A stretch of 24,310 bases of DNA, from assembly GCA_902489645.1 (NCBI GenBank), contig CABUAW010000040.1:1-24310 (forward strand). Direction: 5' to 3'. Source of the stretch: an uncultured Lachnospiraceae bacterium. GTDB taxonomy: Bacteria > Bacillota > Clostridia > Lachnospirales > Lachnospiraceae. The notes beneath the pieces are model-generated. The model was not told where the DNA came from, ran no database searches, and worked only from the letters and a program-made list of their open reading frames with translations. This document shows positions 9,207 through 18,000 of this stretch, piece by piece. Made by a program: the position numbers and the translations under genes. The stretch's first letter is position 1, and every line of letters starts with the position of its first letter.

Positions 9207-10152
9207 CTTTTTCCACCTCACTCTCCGTCAATTCAATAAAGATATCCTCAAGACTTATTTTTGCCATCGTCATTCTTAAAATAGCACGTTCTGCCCGGCT
9301 GAACAGGAAAAAAATATCCCTGCATACGCTGTCGTCATCGTTACGGTTGGTTTCAATACGGACGTCGCAACGCCCCGCCTGATTCTCATCAATTTCAAGA
9401 ACGGTAACATATTGGAGCGGTGAAAGCAATTCCTCGATTTCCTTCTTTTTTGCCTCAACCGTAAGTTCCAGATTCGTTGTCCCGGCAAAAAGTCGTTCCA
9501 GATTTTGCGGCGTATCGCAAGCGACCAACCGGCCTTTGGATATAATAAGAATTGTCTGACATACGGCCTGAACCTCCGAAAGGATATGACTGCTCAAAAT
9601 CACCGTATGCTGTTTTCCGAGTTCCTGAATCAAATCTCTGATTTCAATAATCTGCTTTGGGTCCAGACCAACCGTCGGCTCATCCATAATTATAACCTCC
9701 GGCTCTCCCAGCAAAGCCTGAGCAATACCGACTCTCTGTCTGTAACCTTTGGACAGATTTTTAATCAGCCGGTCGGCTACATCCGTAATCCGGGTAATTT
9801 CCATAACCTCTGAAATACTTTGTTCCAGCGCGCCCGAAGGTATTCCCTTGGCCCGGCCGACGAATCTTAAATATTCCCTCGGCGTACGCTCCGGATAAAG
9901 CGGCGGTATTTCCGGCAAATAACCAATCAGCCGTTTCGCCTGCTCCGGTTCTTCAAAAATATCATATCCGCCGATTTTCACATCGCCGGAGGTGGCCGCA
10001 AGACAGCCGGTCATAATATTCATTGTTGTGGATTTTCCCGCCCCGTTTGGTCCCAGGAATCCATAAATCTGCCCTTTATCAATTGTAAAAGATAAATCGG
10101 ATACGGCTTCATGGTCTCCGTATCGTTTTGTCAGGTTTTTCACTTCAATCAA
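9184..10152 (-). CDS. ABC transporter ATPase (GldA/CcmA-like)
   Basis: 322 residues; nucleotide-binding subunit that energises the permease just downstream. Walker A GPNGAGKST (34-42), Q-loop region YLPEIPPLYP, signature LSKGYRQ (133-139), Walker B VIIMDEP (153-159) and H-loop His189 are all intact, so it should hydrolyse ATP. About 80 residues follow the ATPase core (from about 235), a C-terminal extension usual in GldA-like ATPases. The start is inferred as TTG at 10152, with AGGAGG 8 bases upstream; no in-frame ATG or GTG precedes residue 4. A 78-base gap separates it from the sensor kinase gene upstream, with no terminator in between, so read-through from the two-component genes is likely. 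Confidence 0.93.
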   Translation of the reverse strand: MIEVKNLTKRYGDHEAVSDLSFTIDKGQIYGFLGPNGAGKSTTMNIMTGCLAATSGDVKIGGYDIFEEPEQAKRLIGYLPEIPPLYPERTPREYLRFVGRAKGIPSGALEQSISEVMEITRITDVADRLIKNLSKGYRQRVGIAQALLGEPEVIIMDEPTVGLDPKQIIEIRDLIQELGKQHTVILSSHILSEVQAVCQTILIISKGRLVACDTPQNLERLFAGTTNLELTVEAKKKEIEELLSPLQYVTVLEIDENQAGRCDVRIETNRNDDDSVCRDIFFLFSRAERAILRMTMAKISLEDIFIELTESEVEKDESRILP

Positions 10153-10230
10153 TCACATGTCCTCCTTCTGCCCCCATGGAAGCTTTTTCACATGATACTA
10201 ACATCCCTCATTGAAATGTACCTGAAAAAT

Positions 10231-11457
10231 CTATAATACAATTTTAAAAGTTATTCCTTTACCGTCGAAGCTCTCAGCGAAAATCTTCCCATTATGCGCT
10301 TCCGCCGCAGCTCTGGCAATCGAAAGTCCGATGCCCGTGCCGCCCGAAGACACGGAACGCGCCTTATCCGGCCGGTAAAACCGGTCAAACAGCCTGTCTA
10401 AATCCTCAATATGGTCAAACACACAGGTATTATAAACTTCTATCACCTTATTTCTCTGTTTTTCATAAACATTCAGCCGTATTTTTCCGCCTTCATTCGA
10501 ATACCTGACGGCATTATCTAACAATATGGACACCATCTGCTGAACAGCGCTTCTGTCGCCGTACAGCATCAGGCCGTCGGCAATACTCTGCTCATATATC
10601 TTCCCCTTCGCCTTTGCCAGTGCTGAAAAAGGCTCTGCAATCTCCCATACCGCATCACTCAATGAAAAATTCATCATATCCGGAAAAGGATTCTCTTCAT
10701 CCAATCTGGAAAGGGTAACCAAATTGGAAACCAGTTTTGACAGACGTACTGTCTGCCTTTGTATATTCTGAACCCATTCATTATCCTCCTGCTCCATGGC
10801 CAGAACCTCCGCGCTGGCCGCAATCGACGTCAACGGTGTCTTTAACTCATGTCCCGCGTCCGTAATAAATTGTTTCTGTATCTCCATATTCCGTACATAA
10901 GGCATTATCGCCCGTTTGGAAAAAGCGGCAATAAGCACAAATACGGCTACCAGGCCAAAGGCCGCCACCAGACAGGATACAAGAAGAAGCGTCTTCATAT
11001 ACTGTATCTCTCTCTCCGAATTCAGAAAAACAATCGTTGTCCCCTCATCCGTTTCCCGAACAACATAACGATAACCGTCACAATACCCGAATTCATTCGC
11101 CTTCTCCAGTACCTTCGAAGCATACTCCCTGGCTTTTTCTACAGAAACAGAGGCAATATATTCTTTATCAATCGATGTCACTTCACCGTCCGCATCACAA
11201 TGAACAGCAAAAAAGCGGAGCATATATTGGGCTTCCGGAGAAGTTCCTCCAAAAGGTCCGGGTACAGAATAATCATCATCCTCAAAAGGCGTTTTCCGGT
11301 TAATATCAAAATCGACCAACATTTCCAGTGTGGAATTCTGTCTGTCTGTTGTAATATGATAATTCCATAAATTTACCGTGCATAATATAATCATTACAAC
11401 CGCGAAAAAGGCCGTCATTGCCGCCCCGACAAAACGCCACCGCATTTTTTTCAGCAT
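10231..11457 (-). CDS. Sensor histidine kinase (two-component system)
   Basis: 408 residues. Membrane segments at about 10-33 and 154-180 bracket a 120-residue outer sensor domain. The kinase core follows almost directly: no HAMP is evident between the second segment and the H-box DAGHELKTPLTS, with phospho-accepting His203. The ATPase domain has the N-box LLDNAVRYSNEGGK (Asn315), an F-box-like LFDRFYR (356-362) and G2 GGTGIGLS (372-379). The usual G1 box DxGxG is replaced by YNTCVFDHI near 342-350, so Asp is Asn343; this looks like a subfamily variant rather than damage. The start overlaps the regulator's stop (ATGCTGA). It probably senses an envelope signal and phosphorylates the adjacent regulator to control the ABC genes; that link is inferred from position. 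Confidence 0.92.
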   Translation of the reverse strand: MLKKMRWRFVGAAMTAFFAVVMIILCTVNLWNYHITTDRQNSTLEMLVDFDINRKTPFEDDDYSVPGPFGGTSPEAQYMLRFFAVHCDADGEVTSIDKEYIASVSVEKAREYASKVLEKANEFGYCDGYRYVVRETDEGTTIVFLNSEREIQYMKTLLLVSCLVAAFGLVAVFVLIAAFSKRAIMPYVRNMEIQKQFITDAGHELKTPLTSIAASAEVLAMEQEDNEWVQNIQRQTVRLSKLVSNLVTLSRLDEENPFPDMMNFSLSDAVWEIAEPFSALAKAKGKIYEQSIADGLMLYGDRSAVQQMVSILLDNAVRYSNEGGKIRLNVYEKQRNKVIEVYNTCVFDHIEDLDRLFDRFYRPDKARSVSSGGTGIGLSIARAAAEAHNGKIFAESFDGKGITFKIVL

Positions 11458-12128
11458 TTAATTTCCTCCAACGCATACCCGGCTCCCCGAATGGTCCGTA
11501 TTTCAATATCTGCTCCAATCTGCTTTATTTTTTTCCTGAGAAATCCAATATATGTCCAAATTACATCTATCTCTGCATCCGCATCCAATCCCCAGATTTT
11601 TTCCATTAAATGCTCTGAAGAAAAAACAAAACGCGGATGCCGCATAAAAAGCTCCATCATCTGATATTCCTTATTATTTAAACGGACCGCTTCATTTACC
11701 GTATAAAGAATATACTGATTACAATCCAGTTTTGTATGTCCCAAAACAATAATCGACGGTACATAAGAGATACTTCGCCGTGTCAGTGCCCTGACCCTGG
11801 CCAGCAGTTCGCTCATCACAAAGGGCTTCGGTAGATAGTCGTCCGCTCCCGCATCCAGCCCTGTCACCCGGTCCTCCACCTCCGCTTTTGCCGTGAGAAA
11901 AAGTACCGGTGTCGTAATCCTCTCGGCCCGGGCTTTCATAATCACTTCAATTCCATCCATTCCGTCCATCATAATATCCAATATGACCGCATCATAGTTC
12001 AACTGGCGCATATAATCCAGGGCATCCGTTCCGTTATGCACCATATCTACCGAATATTTATTTTTTTCTAAAACGACTTTCACTGCCTTTGCTATGGAAA
12101 TCTCGTCTTCTGCAATAAGTATACGCAT
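11451..12128 (-). CDS. OmpR/PhoB-family response regulator
   Basis: 225 residues. Receiver domain (1-115) with acidic pocket Glu7-Asp8, phospho-acceptor Asp51 (VILDIMMDGMDG), Thr79 and Lys101 (LPKPF), all intact. The C-terminal winged-helix domain (about 128-222) carries typical features: VRLNNKEYQMMELFMRHP and EIDVIWTYIGFLRKKI, ending IRTIRGAGYAL. The start ATG has GGGAGG 8 bases upstream. It is the first gene of the minus-strand cassette; the nadE terminator lies just upstream (12192-12233), so it must have its own promoter between about 12129 and 12190, where I could not pick a convincing one. The likely partner is the overlapping kinase; targets are unknown. Confidence 0.94.
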   Translation of the reverse strand: MRILIAEDEISIAKAVKVVLEKNKYSVDMVHNGTDALDYMRQLNYDAVILDIMMDGMDGIEVIMKARAERITTPVLFLTAKAEVEDRVTGLDAGADDYLPKPFVMSELLARVRALTRRSISYVPSIIVLGHTKLDCNQYILYTVNEAVRLNNKEYQMMELFMRHPRFVFSSEHLMEKIWGLDADAEIDVIWTYIGFLRKKIKQIGADIEIRTIRGAGYALEEIKC

Positions 12129-12191
12129 ATTTTTTCCTCCCGTCTTTTTTATTTTATCGTGTCAACCTAAAATCATGTTGAAAAATAAATC

Positions 12192-12233
12192 AAAAAAACA
12201 CTCCCGCCATCCTATCAACGAATAACGGGAGTG
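12192..12233 (-). terminator. Intrinsic terminator of the dap-fbp-nadE run
   Basis: On the minus strand CACTCCCG pairs with CGGGAGTG (arms 12226-12233 and 12199-12206), with a 19-base loop, followed by seven T (12192-12198). It begins 13 bases after the nadE stop. Confidence 0.85.
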
Positions 12234-12246
12234 ATAATGAACCGGG

Positions 12247-14163
12247 TTAAATTTCTATTTTTTCAAGTTCCAGCTTCCACAAATTTGCCGAAGCATCGCT
12301 TGGCATCCGCCAATCGCCCCGAGGAGACAGGGCTACGGAGCCGACCTTCGGGCCGTCCGGAATACAGGAGCGTTTAAACTGCTGGGTGAAAAACCTGTGA
12401 TAAAAGTTTTTCAGCCATTTCAGGATAATTTCCGGTGCATATTCGCCGTCAAAAGCCCTATTGGCCAGACGGAAAATCTTTGACGGCGGACACCCGAAGC
12501 GCATCATATGATACAGGAAAAAGTCATGAAGCTCATAAGGGCCGACCAGGTCCTCTGTTTTCTGAGAAATTTTTCCTTCTTCCGGCGGAATCAATTCGGG
12601 GCTGACCGGTGTATCCAGAATATCCAAAAGCACTTCACTCAATGTCTTTGATTCGCATGTATCCGCATAATAACGCACCAGATGACGCACCAACGTTTTT
12701 GGCACGGAAGCGTTGACGCCGTACATGGACATATGGTCGCCGTTATAGGTCGCCCATCCCAAAGCCAGCTCGGACAAATCCCCCGTACCGACGACCAGGC
12801 CGCCGCACTGATTAGCCAAATCCATAAGTACCTGCGTCCGCTCTCTGGCCTGTCCGTTCTCATAAGTCACGTCATGTTTTTCCGGGTCCTGGCCAATATC
12901 CCTAAAGTGAAGCGACACGGCTTCGCGGATATTAACTTCCAAAAGCTTTGCCCCAAGCTCATGCACAAGCTGGCAGGCATTATTGTAGGTTCTGTCCGTC
13001 GTTCCAAAGCACGGCATAGTCACCGCCTTAATCTCTTTACGGTCCAGACCAAGCATATCAAAAGCCCTCACCGTCACAAGCAACGCCAGTGTGGAATCCA
13101 GGCCGCCGGAAATACCGACCACCGCATTTTTACAATGGGTATGGGCCAGACGTTTTTTCAGTCCCATGGCCTGAATGGACAGAATTTCTTCACAGCGGCG
13201 GCGGCGGTCCGTATCGGACGCCGGAACAAAAGGCCGCGGGTCCACGTCACGTTGAAGCTCCAGTTTTTCCACCGCCGTTTCGAAGGAAACGCGGACATAA
13301 TCCGTATCTTCATTTTGAATGAATGTGGTCATCCGGCGGCGCTCACTGTTCAAGCGTCCCAAATCCACATCACCGTAGATGATACCCGTTTCAAACCGCC
13401 GGGATTCGGAAAGCAGGACGCCGTTTTCACAAATCAGGTTATGCCCCGGGAACACCAAATCCGTCGTGGACTCGCCCTCTCCGGCTCCCGCATAAACATA
13501 GCCGCAAATCAGGCGGGCCGACTGACTGCTGACCAGTTCTTTCCGGTACACGTCCTTTCCTGTCGTCTCGTCACTGGCGGATACGTTAAAAATCATCGTC
13601 GCCCCCGCCAGCGCATGGGATATACTCGGTGGATTCGGCGCCCACAAATCCTCGCAGATTTCTCCGCCGACAACAAAGCCCGGCACGGAAATACAGTCAA
13701 ACAGCAAATGGGTTCCAAACCACGTCTCCTGTCCGGCCAGTGAAATCAACGACGGCTTTTTCGGTCCCCGCTCAAAATGACGGGCCTCATAAAACTCAGA
13801 ATAATTCGGAATAAAGGTTTTCGGTACGACGCCGAGAATCACGCCGTTTTTGAAAACAACAGCCACATTGTATAATTTTCCGTTCACCGCAAGAGGCATA
13901 CCGACAACCCCGAGAATATCCATATCCGCCGATGCCTCAAGAAGCTTTTCCAGTTCTCCGACACAGCTTTTCAGCAGCAATTCCTGAAGAAAAAGGTCTC
14001 CGCAAGTATATCCGGTCAGACAAAGTTCGGGAAACACCACCATTTTTGCCTTATGACGGCAGGCTTCCCTCAGCATTTCTTCCACCTGCTTCCGGTTGTA
14101 GCCGCAGTCCGCTACCTGAATTTCCGGCGTTGCCGCCGCTACTCTGATAAATCCGTCCCTCAT
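12247..14163 (-). CDS. nadE: Glutamine-dependent NAD+ synthetase
   Basis: Converts nicotinic acid adenine dinucleotide to NAD with ATP and glutamine nitrogen, in the cytoplasm. Two domains: an N-terminal nitrilase-fold amidase with catalytic Glu46 (FPELCLTGY), Lys115 (VVPKTF) and Cys170 (GGEICEDLW), and a C-terminal synthetase with P-loop SGGLDS (352-357). At 638 residues it has normal two-domain length, so ammonia is channelled internally instead of relying on free ammonia. The start is ATG at 14163 with GGAGGA 7 bases upstream; an in-frame TTG at 14178 overlaps the Shine-Dalgarno and is rejected. It follows fbp by 21 bases and is the last gene before a terminator. Confidence 0.96.
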   Translation of the reverse strand: MRDGFIRVAAATPEIQVADCGYNRKQVEEMLREACRHKAKMVVFPELCLTGYTCGDLFLQELLLKSCVGELEKLLEASADMDILGVVGMPLAVNGKLYNVAVVFKNGVILGVVPKTFIPNYSEFYEARHFERGPKKPSLISLAGQETWFGTHLLFDCISVPGFVVGGEICEDLWAPNPPSISHALAGATMIFNVSASDETTGKDVYRKELVSSQSARLICGYVYAGAGEGESTTDLVFPGHNLICENGVLLSESRRFETGIIYGDVDLGRLNSERRRMTTFIQNEDTDYVRVSFETAVEKLELQRDVDPRPFVPASDTDRRRRCEEILSIQAMGLKKRLAHTHCKNAVVGISGGLDSTLALLVTVRAFDMLGLDRKEIKAVTMPCFGTTDRTYNNACQLVHELGAKLLEVNIREAVSLHFRDIGQDPEKHDVTYENGQARERTQVLMDLANQCGGLVVGTGDLSELALGWATYNGDHMSMYGVNASVPKTLVRHLVRYYADTCESKTLSEVLLDILDTPVSPELIPPEEGKISQKTEDLVGPYELHDFFLYHMMRFGCPPSKIFRLANRAFDGEYAPEIILKWLKNFYHRFFTQQFKRSCIPDGPKVGSVALSPRGDWRMPSDASANLWKLELEKIEI

Positions 14164-14184
14164 TCCTGATTCCTCCAAATTTCT

Positions 14185-16191
14185 TTATTTACCCGAATTC
14201 TCCCGAAGTTTACCATTCCTGTAAGCCTTCAAAAGTAATTCCAAATCATTTACCTTTTGCTGAATAACCTTGCCGTTATCCGTATCCGCCACATATTTGC
14301 GTTCCGTCAGCTTTTCAATGACATTGATATCTTCGCAGATATCCGTTTCTTCTTTAATCGCTTTTTCCGCACTCTCAAAAGGCAAATGCGTTACCAGCTT
14401 CAAGCCGTAGGAATTGTAAACCAGCGTATATCCGGCAATTCCCGTGGTCTTCTGATAGGCTTTGGAAAATCCGCCGTCGATAATAAACAGCTTTCCGTTT
14501 CCCTTTACCGGGCTTTCGCCCTTTTTCAGCTTCACCGGCATATGTCCGTTAATAATATGGGAATCCTTCGGATTCAATCCGAATTCCCGGATGATATTGT
14601 CGCAGACCGTTTCACTGATATTTTCATCTTCAATCAAGCGATAATAAGGGTCTTTACGTTCTTCGTGGGTATCCTTCTCACCGAGGAAATAGCGCTCAAA
14701 GGTCGCCATCTTCTCTTTGCCGAATACCGGTGAATTTTCATTCGTCCATGCAAACCACATCAAATCCTGACCGTAGGTTTTTTCCTCGGACTCCGGCAGG
14801 TAATAGCCCCGGCGCACATTTTTTTCAATAAAATCATACAGGGCCTTGCCTTTATACCCCTTTCCCTGAAGATAGACTTCCCTGAAACTTCCGTCCTCAT
14901 TCATCGGAACACATCCGTGAAAATACAGATTATTATTATAGCATAAATACAGGCTTCCTGATTTCAGTAAAAACTGAACATGTCTCTGCAGCTTTTCGCA
15001 GTTTTTGAAGTTATGAACCAGACGCTTCATAACCTTTTCTTCTTCCTTAGACAACTGATATGGGTCGCTCCAGATAATCGTCGGGAATCTTGTATCCAAA
15101 AGCTTATATGTACCCCCGTCTACTTCCACCGTTCCCGTCTCCGGGTCAATCTTATCCAACAACAGCCGGTTATCCATAAGCATCCCCGGGCGCTTTTTAA
15201 TGAGCTGGCCTTCCAGCTTAAACTGGATGATGGAGATGGCCTTGTGCATCTTCATCTCCGTCTGTTCCTCGATACGGCTCAGCATATCCGCATCGCCATG
15301 ATGCTGGACATGGAACAGTTCACATTCATCATCGGCATAAACCTCCAGCGCAAAATTGGCCAGAGGCATCAGGTTAATACCGTAATCATCCTCCAGTGTT
15401 TCCAGGTTCCCATAGCGGGCGCAGATTCGGATGACATTGGCAATGCACGCCGCCTGTCCGGAGGCCGCGCCCATCCAGAGTAAATCATGATTTCCCCACT
15501 GAATGTCCACCGAATGATACTTCATCAGATGGTCCATGATTTCCACAGCGCCGGAACCTCTGTCATAAATATCGCCGACGATATGCAGATGGTCAATAAC
15601 AAGCCGCTGAATCAGTTCGCACAGAGCTATAATGAAGGCTCTGGAACGGCCGATACGGATAATCGTATCAATAATACCGTTGTAATAGGCCTCCTTATTC
15701 GTTATCTCTTCTTTTTCGTTAATTAATTCTTCAATAACATAGGCGAAATCCTTCGGCAGAGCCTTACGTACCTTCGAGCGCGTATATTTCGAAGCCACAC
15801 GCTTACAAACCTGGATAAGCCGATGAAGCGTAATTTTATACCAGTCGTCCAGCTCAGGCTCCTCTTTTTCAATTAAATCCAGTTTTTCTGCCGGATAATA
15901 AATCAACGTAGCCAGTTGCTTTTTATCCCGGATACAGAGTGAATTTCCAAATTCATCGTCAATTTTTGCCCGGACGGCCCCGGAACCATTTTTCAGCACA
16001 TGGAAAAACTGCTCGGCCTCTCCGTGGATATCGCTGAGGACATGCTCCGTTCCCTTCGGCAGGTTTAAAATGGCCTGAAGGTTGATAATTTCCGTCGACG
16101 CCGATGCAATCGACGGATACATTTCTGATAAAACTTCCAGATATCTGGTCTGCAGTGTGTCAAGTTCACTTGTTCTTTTGCTATTTCCCAT
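14185..16191 (-). CDS. fbp: Fructose-1,6-bisphosphatase, class III
   Basis: Gluconeogenic enzyme, fructose 1,6-bisphosphate to fructose 6-phosphate, of the Firmicutes class III type (metallophosphoesterase fold, unrelated to class I). Metal-site motifs are intact: LSDIHGE (Asp54/His56), VGDIYDRG (206-212 core) and WGNHD (233-236 for GNHD), with INGHMPVK toward the C-terminus. The 668-residue length fits the family. The start is ATG at 16191, with GGAGGG 7 bases upstream; the in-frame ATG at 16206 is part of that Shine-Dalgarno and is rejected. It lies 20 bases downstream of the dapB stop, so it is probably in the same transcript, although no pathway link to lysine synthesis is evident. Confidence 0.96.
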   Translation of the reverse strand: MGNSKRTSELDTLQTRYLEVLSEMYPSIASASTEIINLQAILNLPKGTEHVLSDIHGEAEQFFHVLKNGSGAVRAKIDDEFGNSLCIRDKKQLATLIYYPAEKLDLIEKEEPELDDWYKITLHRLIQVCKRVASKYTRSKVRKALPKDFAYVIEELINEKEEITNKEAYYNGIIDTIIRIGRSRAFIIALCELIQRLVIDHLHIVGDIYDRGSGAVEIMDHLMKYHSVDIQWGNHDLLWMGAASGQAACIANVIRICARYGNLETLEDDYGINLMPLANFALEVYADDECELFHVQHHGDADMLSRIEEQTEMKMHKAISIIQFKLEGQLIKKRPGMLMDNRLLLDKIDPETGTVEVDGGTYKLLDTRFPTIIWSDPYQLSKEEEKVMKRLVHNFKNCEKLQRHVQFLLKSGSLYLCYNNNLYFHGCVPMNEDGSFREVYLQGKGYKGKALYDFIEKNVRRGYYLPESEEKTYGQDLMWFAWTNENSPVFGKEKMATFERYFLGEKDTHEERKDPYYRLIEDENISETVCDNIIREFGLNPKDSHIINGHMPVKLKKGESPVKGNGKLFIIDGGFSKAYQKTTGIAGYTLVYNSYGLKLVTHLPFESAEKAIKEETDICEDINVIEKLTERKYVADTDNGKVIQQKVNDLELLLKAYRNGKLRENSGK

Positions 16192-16211
16192 AATCGTACC
16201 CTCCATCCGTT

Positions 16212-16970
16212 TTATCCGGCAATAACATCACTCATTGTATACATTCCCGGCGCTTTATCCTTCAAAAAGGCTGCCGCCGAGATGGCGCCCTTGCCAAAGA
16301 TACCTTTGGAATAAGCCGTATGCTTAATCTCAATAACCTCGTCCGCCCCGCAGAAAAATACTTCATGTTCTCCGACAATATTGCCTCCGCGGACGGCCTG
16401 GATGCCAATTTCTTTTTTTCCCCGTCTGGCCCGTTCCTGGCTGCGGTCCAGCTTATAGATATACTCTTTATTAAGCACCTCATTCATTGCATCAGCGATG
16501 GCCAGAGCTGTTCCCGAAGGTGCGTCCAGCTTCTGATTATGATGCTTTTCCACAATTTCGATGTCATATCCGGCCTGAGCCAGAACCTGGGCGCCAACAG
16601 CCGCCAGTTTAAATACGGTATTTACGCCAAGGGACATATTCGCCGACCTCAAAACGGCCACCTTTTTACCGGCCTTAGCCGCATGGGCCAACTGTTCTTC
16701 CGAAAGTCCGGTTGTACACAGAACAAGAGGTATTTTACGTTCCACCGCATAATCAATCACAGCATCCACCGCTTTTGCCACGGAAAAATCCACAATAACG
16801 TCCGCGGCCACGTCGCAATCCTCAATCTTTGTAAATACCGGATATCCATTATCTTTCGTATCCTGAATATCGATACCCGCCACAATCTCCGCTTCCGGGT
16901 CTTCTTTCGCCAGGCGGGTAATGACCTGGCCCATAGCGCCATTACATCCGTGCATAATAAATTTTACCAT
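16212..16970 (-). CDS. dapB: 4-hydroxy-tetrahydrodipicolinate reductase
   Basis: Second committed step of the diaminopimelate/lysine pathway; NAD(P)H-dependent, cytoplasmic. 252 residues. N-terminal Rossmann motif GCNGAMG (8-14), VDFS around 60-63, CTTG around 85-88, and the catalytic signature EKHHNQKLDAPSGTALA with His143-His144, Lys147. The start is ATG at 16970, about 10 bases after AAGGAGA; the TTG at 16991 overlaps the ribosome site and is rejected. It sits directly after dapA, consistent with sequential steps, but a terminator-like hairpin stands between them, so its expression may be lower than that of dapA. Confidence 0.96.
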   Translation of the reverse strand: MVKFIMHGCNGAMGQVITRLAKEDPEAEIVAGIDIQDTKDNGYPVFTKIEDCDVAADVIVDFSVAKAVDAVIDYAVERKIPLVLCTTGLSEEQLAHAAKAGKKVAVLRSANMSLGVNTVFKLAAVGAQVLAQAGYDIEIVEKHHNQKLDAPSGTALAIADAMNEVLNKEYIYKLDRSQERARRGKKEIGIQAVRGGNIVGEHEVFFCGADEVIEIKHTAYSKGIFGKGAISAAAFLKDKAPGMYTMSDVIAG

Positions 16971-16989
16971 TCTGCTTTTCTCTCCTTCC

Positions 16990-17028
16990 AAAAAAGCTGT
17001 CCCAGATTGTCAAAAATCTGACACAGCT
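16990..17028 (-). terminator. Intercistronic terminator-like hairpin between dapA and dapB
   Basis: On the minus strand the 14-base arms 17015-17028 (AGCTGTGTCAGATT) and 16995-17008 (AATCTGGGACAGCT) pair with one G-G mismatch and one wobble around a 6-base loop, followed by a run of T (16990-16995). The dapB Shine-Dalgarno (16982-16989) starts right after the T-run. It looks like a full intrinsic terminator placed inside an operon. Confidence 0.75.
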
Positions 17029-17043
17029 CTTTCTACTGACTTA

Positions 17044-17931
17044 TTATTTCATCATACCAAAATCCTTCATCGCCTGAATCAGTCGTGCTTTATTCGCCTC
17101 TTCCATCGGCGTCATCGGAAGTCTCAGCGGCCCCACTTCCATGCCCATCAAATTCATCGCTGTCTTTACCGGAATCGGGTTGACTTCACAGAATAAAGCG
17201 TGAATCAAAGGCAGGGCTCTGAGCTGAAGCTCACGGCTGCCGACCACATCGCCCTCCAAAAACCGCGCCACAATATCATGGGTTTCCTGAGGACAGATAT
17301 TGGATAATACGGAAATAACGCCCTTGCCGCCCAGTGAAAGAATCGGCACAATCTGGTCATCATTGCCGGAATAAACATCAATGTCGCCCTGGGTCATCTG
17401 TAAGATATCCGCCACCTGGGAAATATTACCGCTGGCTTCTTTTACAGCGACCACATTTTCACAGCTTCGCCGAAGCTCGGCCACTGTCTGCGGCAGGATA
17501 TTCACGCCGGTCCGGCTCTGTACACTGTAAAGAACCATCGGCAGGCTCGTATTCTGCGCAATCTTTGTAAAATGCTGAACAAGACCCTTCTGCGTCGCTT
17601 TATTATAATATGGCGTAACGACCAGAGCGCCGTCGGCTCCGGCTTTCTCCGCCTCTTTTGTCAGATAAATGGCTGTTTCCGTGCAGTTCGAGCCGGTTCC
17701 TGCAATCACCGGAACACGTTTTGCCACATGATTCACAGCGAAACGAATACATTCCACATGTTCCTCTTCCGACAAAGTGGATGCCTCGCCTGTCGTCCCC
17801 GTAATAATAATACTGTCCGTGTGGTTTGCAATCTGAAATTCAATCAACTCGCCTAATTTATCATAATTTACCGTTCCATCCGGATTCATAGGGGTCACGA
17901 TTGCTACACCAGCACCTGTAAAAATGGCCAT
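17044..17931 (-). CDS. dapA: 4-hydroxy-tetrahydrodipicolinate synthase
   Basis: First committed step of the diaminopimelate/lysine branch: condenses pyruvate with aspartate semialdehyde in the cytoplasm. 295 residues, a TIM barrel of the DHDPS family. Visible active-site residues are Thr46-Thr47 (GTTGEAS), Tyr135, Arg140 and Schiff-base Lys164 (VKEASGN). The motif around Tyr135 reads YSVQSRTG where many family members have YNVPGRTG; Tyr, Arg, Thr and Gly are kept, so activity is expected. Strong Shine-Dalgarno AAGGAGG before the ATG. It is the head of the dapA-dapB-fbp-nadE run. Upstream lies a leader with two candidate promoters and a terminator hairpin, suggesting control at transcription level. 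Confidence 0.96.
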   Translation of the reverse strand: MAIFTGAGVAIVTPMNPDGTVNYDKLGELIEFQIANHTDSIIITGTTGEASTLSEEEHVECIRFAVNHVAKRVPVIAGTGSNCTETAIYLTKEAEKAGADGALVVTPYYNKATQKGLVQHFTKIAQNTSLPMVLYSVQSRTGVNILPQTVAELRRSCENVVAVKEASGNISQVADILQMTQGDIDVYSGNDDQIVPILSLGGKGVISVLSNICPQETHDIVARFLEGDVVGSRELQLRALPLIHALFCEVNPIPVKTAMNLMGMEVGPLRLPMTPMEEANKARLIQAMKDFGMMK

Positions 17932-17971
17932 AATGAACCTCCTTGTCTTTGATATAACGCTGCCTATCTAT

Positions 17972-18000
17972 ATTATATTCCGAAAATTCCCATTGGATAA
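17972..18000 (-). promoter_or_regulatory. Candidate proximal promoter of dapA
   Basis: Minus strand: perfect -10 TATAAT (17972-17977) with a poor -35 TTATCC (17995-18000) 17 bases upstream, overlapping the T-run of the hairpin at 18004-18025. It would give a leader of about 35 bases. Prediction by eye. Confidence 0.4.

Noticed and set aside
12137..12165. TTGACA at 12160-12165 (minus) as the -35 of the response regulator promoter
   Set aside because: The -10 position at 17-base spacing falls on the GGGAGG ribosome site and matches nothing; a start there would leave no leader.
12682..13743. A 353-codon open frame on the plus strand inside nadE
   Set aside because: It is antisense to a nadE gene with all catalytic motifs, has no ribosome site and no recognisable domain; it looks like a by-product of GC-rich third positions.
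14257..15726. Several plus-strand open frames of 60-167 codons opposite fbp
   Set aside because: All lie fully antisense to the class III FBP gene and show low-complexity, non-protein-like composition.
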